A DNA stretch of 9,433 nt, from NCBI GenBank assembly GCA_016930955.1, contig JAFGFR010000300.1:1-9433 (forward strand), given 5' to 3'. The translations under genes and the position numbers were made by a program. The DNA is from Victivallales bacterium. GTDB taxonomy: Bacteria > Verrucomicrobiota > Lentisphaeria > Victivallales > JAADHT01. Under the pieces are notes generated by a model. That model did no database searches, was not told where the DNA came from, and worked only from the letters and a program-made list of their open reading frames with translations. Positions within the stretch are counted from its first letter, which is position 1. Each line of letters begins with the position of its first letter. Positions 7,130 through 9,433 of the stretch are shown in pieces.

Positions 7130-7178
7130 TTCACGGTTCACGGTTCACGGTTCACGGTTCACGGTTCACGGTTCACGG
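7130..7178 (+). repeat. Tandem heptanucleotide repeat, 7 perfect copies of TTCACGG
   Basis: Seven uninterrupted copies span 49 bp, followed by a partial TT. Because the unit is not a multiple of three, a change in copy number would shift any frame through it. In translation it yields the repeating peptide SRFTVHG. No intact gene seems to depend on it here. Confidence 0.95.
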
Positions 7179-7238
7179 TTACATAAAAAACTGTTCGTCC
7201 GATAGTTTCTTCTATAGTTTCAGAGTGACTGCTCAGGT

Positions 7239-7252
7239 AGTCAGGAGTCAGA
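7239..7252 (+). repeat. Two-copy degenerate heptamer AGTCAGG / AGTCAGA
   Basis: Two adjacent heptamers lie directly before the ATG at 7253, preceded by a weaker GCTCAGG at 7231-7237. The period equals that of the TTCACGG array but the unit differs. Confidence 0.5.
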
Positions 7253-7300
7253 ATGAAAGAACCGGCAAAAACATTCGAAGATTTAGTGGTCAAGCAATGA
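7253..7300 (+). pseudogene. Possible N-terminal relic of a four-helix-bundle (S23/IVS-type) protein
   Basis: The frame reads MKEPAKTFEDLVVKQ and then TGA. Intact members of the four-helix-bundle family (about 120 residues, related to proteins encoded in 23S rRNA intervening sequences) commonly begin with a short basic leader, then a TFEDLxVW-like motif and QKA. The match stops at the position where the Trp is expected. No continuation of the helices is evident in any frame before the E1 gene, so this would be a truncated copy. The family call rests on about eight residues. Confidence 0.35.
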
Positions 7301-7363
7301 ATCCATGGGATATTTGTTTCATTTGCTTTGAGACGAAGGCGGGATAGATTATGGACTCCTATA

Positions 7364-7370
7364 GAGAGGA
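7364..7370 (+). promoter_or_regulatory. Ribosome binding site favouring the second ATG of E1 alpha
   Basis: GAGAGGA lies 7 bases before the ATG at 7378. The earlier in-frame ATG at 7351 has only GGG at 7341-7343 as a possible site, which is weaker. Confidence 0.45.
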
Positions 7371-7377
7371 ATCTGAA

Positions 7378-8352
7378 ATGCTTGGAATATCTGCAAATGC
7401 TGCCGACCGGAAATCACTGGAAGACTATGCCTTGATGCTGCTGATCCGTTTTTTCGAGGAGACGGTTGAGATGCTTTTTGTGAAGGGTTATCTGACTGGC
7501 ACGGTGCACACGTGTTCGGGTCAGGAGGCTTCAGCCGTGGGAGTCGTCAGCGCCCTGCGCAAGGGGGATCTTGTCACAAGCAACCACCGCGGGCACGGGC
7601 ACTTCATGGCAAAGGGAGGTGATCCAGGAAGGATCATGGCGGAGATATTCGGCAAGGCGGAGGGCTATTCCGGGGGGCGCGGCGGGAGCCAGTTGATGGC
7701 GGACTACAGCTTGGGCTTCATGGGTGGCAACGGGATAGTCTGCGGAAGTGTCGCGGTGGCCACGGGCATGGGGCTCAGGCTAAAGATGCGGGGAAGCGGG
7801 AATATCGCGGCATGCTTCATCGGGGACGGCGCGCTGAACCAGGGGATATTCTACGAGTCTTTGAACATGGCCGCGCTATGGAGGCTGCCGGTGATCTACA
7901 TATGCGAGAATAATCTTTACTCGATGTCCACTCCGGTGCACAAGGCTCATTCCCAGCCTGATTTTGTTGTCAAGGCCGAGGCTATGGGAGCGTCTGGCGC
8001 AAGCTGCGACGGGAACGACTATTTTGCTGTCAGGGACTTGACTTCCCGCCTTGCCGCCAAAGCCCGAGACGGAGGAGGACCAGTGTTCATCGAGCTTAAG
8101 ACCTACCGCTTTTCCGGGCATTCGCGCGGCGACAAGCGCATCTACCGGACCCGCGAGGAAGAAAAAATGTGGAAAAGAAAAGACCCCCTGAAGGTCATGA
8201 GGCAAAAACTCGAGGCAGCGGGACTGCTTGACCCGAAATCTGACAAAGAGTTGAGGGCCATGGCACGAAAAAAAGTCGGGGATGCCGTCAGATTCGCAAA
8301 AAAATCCCCATTCCCTGATACTTCGACTCTGATGGGAGGACTTTTCGCATGA
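7378..8352 (+). CDS. Thiamine-diphosphate 2-oxoacid dehydrogenase E1 component, alpha subunit (pyruvate/acetoin type)
   Basis: Alpha chain of a heterotetrameric E1 that decarboxylates a 2-oxoacid (or cleaves acetoin) on thiamine diphosphate and passes the acyl group to lipoyl-E2. I chose the ATG at 7378 for its GAGAGGA site, giving 324 residues; the ATG at 7351 would give 333. Numbering from 7351: MLLIRFFEETVEMLF at 29-43, HTCSGQEASAVG at 53-64, TSNHRGHGHFMAKGG at 76-90, and the ThDP/Mg motif GDGALNQGIFYESLNMA at 158-174 ending in ENNLYSMST (186-194). RFSGHSRGD (253-261) is the phosphorylation-loop region. HTCSGQEA differs from the commoner HLYIGQEA, so the substrate is uncertain: pyruvate, acetoin or another oxoacid. 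The stop overlaps the beta start as ATGA, so the two chains are probably coupled. By eye, GGG and GCG codons are commoner than in the pilus and coaX genes, and the operon follows an eroded region, so it may have a separate history. Confidence 0.9.
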   Translation: MLGISANAADRKSLEDYALMLLIRFFEETVEMLFVKGYLTGTVHTCSGQEASAVGVVSALRKGDLVTSNHRGHGHFMAKGGDPGRIMAEIFGKAEGYSGGRGGSQLMADYSLGFMGGNGIVCGSVAVATGMGLRLKMRGSGNIAACFIGDGALNQGIFYESLNMAALWRLPVIYICENNLYSMSTPVHKAHSQPDFVVKAEAMGASGASCDGNDYFAVRDLTSRLAAKARDGGGPVFIELKTYRFSGHSRGDKRIYRTREEEKMWKRKDPLKVMRQKLEAAGLLDPKSDKELRAMARKKVGDAVRFAKKSPFPDTSTLMGGLFA

Positions 8353-9323
8353 CCCGGGCAAGCTACAGCGAAGCAATAAGGCATGCCTTGTCAACTTGCA
8401 TGTCCAAAGACAAAAATATTTTCTGCATCGGGGAGGATATAGGGGTTTATGGCGGTGCATTCGGCGTGACCCGTGGCATGATTGAAAAATTCGGCTCTGG
8501 GCGAATAATTGACTCTCCCCTGTCGGAGGCGGGATTCGTCGGTGTCGCCATCGGTGCAGCCATGCTGGGGGCACGGCCCGTGGTCGAGATAATGTTCATG
8601 GACTTCATAACACTTGCCGTTGACCAGCTTGTGAACCAAAGTGCTAAGCTGAGGTACGTCTTCGGGCCACAGTCGAAATGCCCGGTTGTAATAAGGGTCG
8701 CATGCGGTGCGGGACGGGGATACGGGCCTACACATTCCCAGACCTTCGCGCCGTGGTTCTGCCAAATTCCAGGAATCAAGGTTTTTGCTCCCTCAAGCGT
8801 GCAGGATGCACACGACCTGATGCGTCAGGCAATCTATGACGACAACCCTGTCGTCTTTCTCGAGCACAAGCAGCTATACGCGAAAGAAGGGGACTTGAAC
8901 ACCCGACTGAAGGGCAAACCCGCCGGGACAAGGGTATTGAAAAAAGGCAGTGACATAAGCATTGTGGCATACTCGCTGATGACAGACGAATCGCTATCGG
9001 CTGCGGGGATTCTCGATGCAGACGGGATCTCGGCCGAGGTGTTGGGCATGGGCATTTTGAGTCCAATGGACATTGTTCCTGTTGTCGAGTCTGTAAAGAA
9101 GACCGGAAGGCTGCTTGTCGCCGCCGAGGAACACAACAACTGCGGAGTCGCGGCCGAAATAGCCTGCAGGGTTGTCGAGCAGGCATACGACTACCTTGAT
9201 GCCCCGATATGCCGTCTGACGCTTCCTGACATCCCGATACCTGCGAGCCCGGCTCTCGAGCATGAGGCCATGCCCGACAAAAAAGACATAGCCGAGGCAG
9301 CCAAAAGGCTCGTTGAATCATGA
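8349..9323 (+). CDS. Thiamine-diphosphate 2-oxoacid dehydrogenase E1 component, beta subunit
   Basis: Beta chain partner of the upstream E1 alpha. It is 324 residues, the normal length, and complete. Family motifs occur in order: GEDIGVYGGAFGVTRG at 28-43 with Glu29, IDSPLSEAGFVGVAIGAA at 54-71 with Glu60 where the thiamine-activating Glu is expected, GGRP-like GARPVVEIMFMDF (74-86), and GPTHSQ at 126-131 with His129, an active-site histidine in the family. The transketolase C-terminal domain follows from about 195 (SDISIVAYSLMT onward), including EEHNNCGVAAEI. The start is fixed by the ATGA overlap with alpha. Its own TGA stop overlaps the ATG of a third reading frame at 9320, as in E1-E2 operons. 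Pyruvate versus acetoin or another substrate cannot be settled from the sequence. Confidence 0.92.
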   Translation: MTRASYSEAIRHALSTCMSKDKNIFCIGEDIGVYGGAFGVTRGMIEKFGSGRIIDSPLSEAGFVGVAIGAAMLGARPVVEIMFMDFITLAVDQLVNQSAKLRYVFGPQSKCPVVIRVACGAGRGYGPTHSQTFAPWFCQIPGIKVFAPSSVQDAHDLMRQAIYDDNPVVFLEHKQLYAKEGDLNTRLKGKPAGTRVLKKGSDISIVAYSLMTDESLSAAGILDADGISAEVLGMGILSPMDIVPVVESVKKTGRLLVAAEEHNNCGVAAEIACRVVEQAYDYLDAPICRLTLPDIPIPASPALEHEAMPDKKDIAEAAKRLVES

Positions 9324-9370
9324 GTGATATGCCCGACATTATCGTCTTTGTGGATGGCAGGTTCAAATGA
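9320..9370 (+). pseudogene. Start of a lipoyl E2-like gene, apparently interrupted
   Basis: The ATG overlaps the E1 beta stop (ATGA), the same coupling as alpha-beta. The frame reads MSDMPDIIVFVDGRFK and ends in TGA. The first nine residues look like the start of a lipoyl domain of dihydrolipoamide acyltransferase, which typically runs M-(few)-DIIxPxxG. The expected Pro-Lys/Asp-x-Gly is replaced by FVDGRFK from about 9347. This fits foreign DNA joined after about codon 9. It could instead be a tiny chance frame, but the position and overlap are what an E2 gene would show. Confidence 0.45.
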
Positions 9371-9433
9371 CGGGAATTTGGCCATCTGAAATGACGGGGC
9401 GGATTTCTTGTTTTTCCTTCTTTCGGTCTTTGA
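9349..9433. mobile_element. Possible left end of an IS21-family insertion sequence, partial
   Basis: From the TG at 9349 to the window end there is no continuing coding frame. Two exact copies of AAATGACGGG (9365-9374 and 9389-9398) lie 24 bp apart, each preceded by a GGC at the same offset. IS21-family ends characteristically begin TG and carry several such subterminal repeats recognised by the transposase, before the istA start. The remaining bases (9399-9433) are T-rich, ending in a TGA at 9431-9433. The transposase genes, the other end and the target duplication lie outside the window, so the call rests on the repeat pattern and the interrupted E2 frame. Confidence 0.4.

Larger units (their letters stand above)
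7051..7377. other. Eroded intergenic region between hisH and the E1 genes
   Basis: This 327-bp stretch has no intact gene. It contains a short oxidoreductase-like start (7068-7126), seven copies of a heptamer (7130-7178), a direct repeat ATAGTTTC at 7202-7209 and 7214-7221, an AGTCAGG/AGTCAGA pair (7239-7252), and a four-helix-bundle-like start (7253-7300). GAAACAG (7070-7076) and CTGTTTC (7108-7114) form a loose inverted repeat. A GTG-initiated open frame (7096-7347) runs through the repeat but has no protein-like character beyond it. I see no strong promoter, though one is expected before the E1 operon. Confidence 0.6.

Noticed and set aside
7130..7178. Heptamer array as a CRISPR or origin iteron
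   Set aside because: The repeats are directly abutting with no spacers, and there are no cas, rep or dnaA genes or DnaA boxes nearby.
7096..7347. 83-codon GTG-started frame through the heptamer array
   Set aside because: Much of it is translated repeat, and the rest matches no family and overlaps two better-looking relics in other frames.
8776..9366. 196-codon open frame on the - strand inside E1 beta
   Set aside because: It is the antisense of a well-supported E1 beta domain. Its composition is Arg/Ser/Pro/Cys-rich and not protein-like.

Overview
The window reads as one strand of a Gram-negative-type bacterial chromosome. It has moderately high GC by eye, C-ending codons, GAGG/GGAG ribosome sites and type IV pilus motor genes. 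Every convincing gene is on the + strand. I cannot place the organism firmly. A PVC-group or similar deep lineage would fit, but that is a guess.

Left (2-4017): a type IV pilus or type II secretion-like motor cluster. It holds the 3' part of the assembly ATPase pilB (its start lies before the window), a 282-bp gap with a cysteine-rich reading that switches frame, the retraction ATPase pilT, and the inner-membrane platform gene pilC. PilB drives subunit addition, PilT drives removal, and PilC is the membrane base both act on.

Middle (4103-7050): a compact housekeeping run. It contains a mannose-1-phosphate guanylyltransferase (manC type), ruvX/yqgF, type III pantothenate kinase (coaX) and hisH. 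manC-ruvX and ruvX-coaX overlap by 1 and 4 bases, so translation is probably coupled. A 7-bp hairpin sits on the coaX stop codon, and hisH appears to start at TTG. The functions (GDP-mannose supply, RNA/DNA maintenance, CoA synthesis, histidine synthesis) are unrelated, as is common in such strings.

Right-centre (7051-7377): an eroded intergenic patch. It has the first ~19 codons of what looks like a Gfo/Idh/MocA oxidoreductase, seven perfect copies of the heptamer TTCACGG, a second heptamer pattern (AGTCAGG), and the first ~13 codons of what looks like a four-helix-bundle (S23/IVS-type) protein.

Right (7378-9433): E1 alpha and E1 beta of a thiamine-diphosphate 2-oxoacid (pyruvate- or acetoin-type) dehydrogenase, overlapping by ATGA. 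E1 beta overlaps by ATGA a third start that reads like the beginning of a lipoyl E2 protein but stops after 16 codons. The DNA there carries two AAATGACGGG repeats 24 bp apart, which resembles the end of an IS21-family element. The E2 gene therefore seems interrupted at the window edge.

I found no CRISPR array, tRNA, rRNA, phage module or defence system. The most noteworthy material is the interrupted E2 start, the repeat-bounded gene relics and the frame-switching Cys-rich reading between pilB and pilT.
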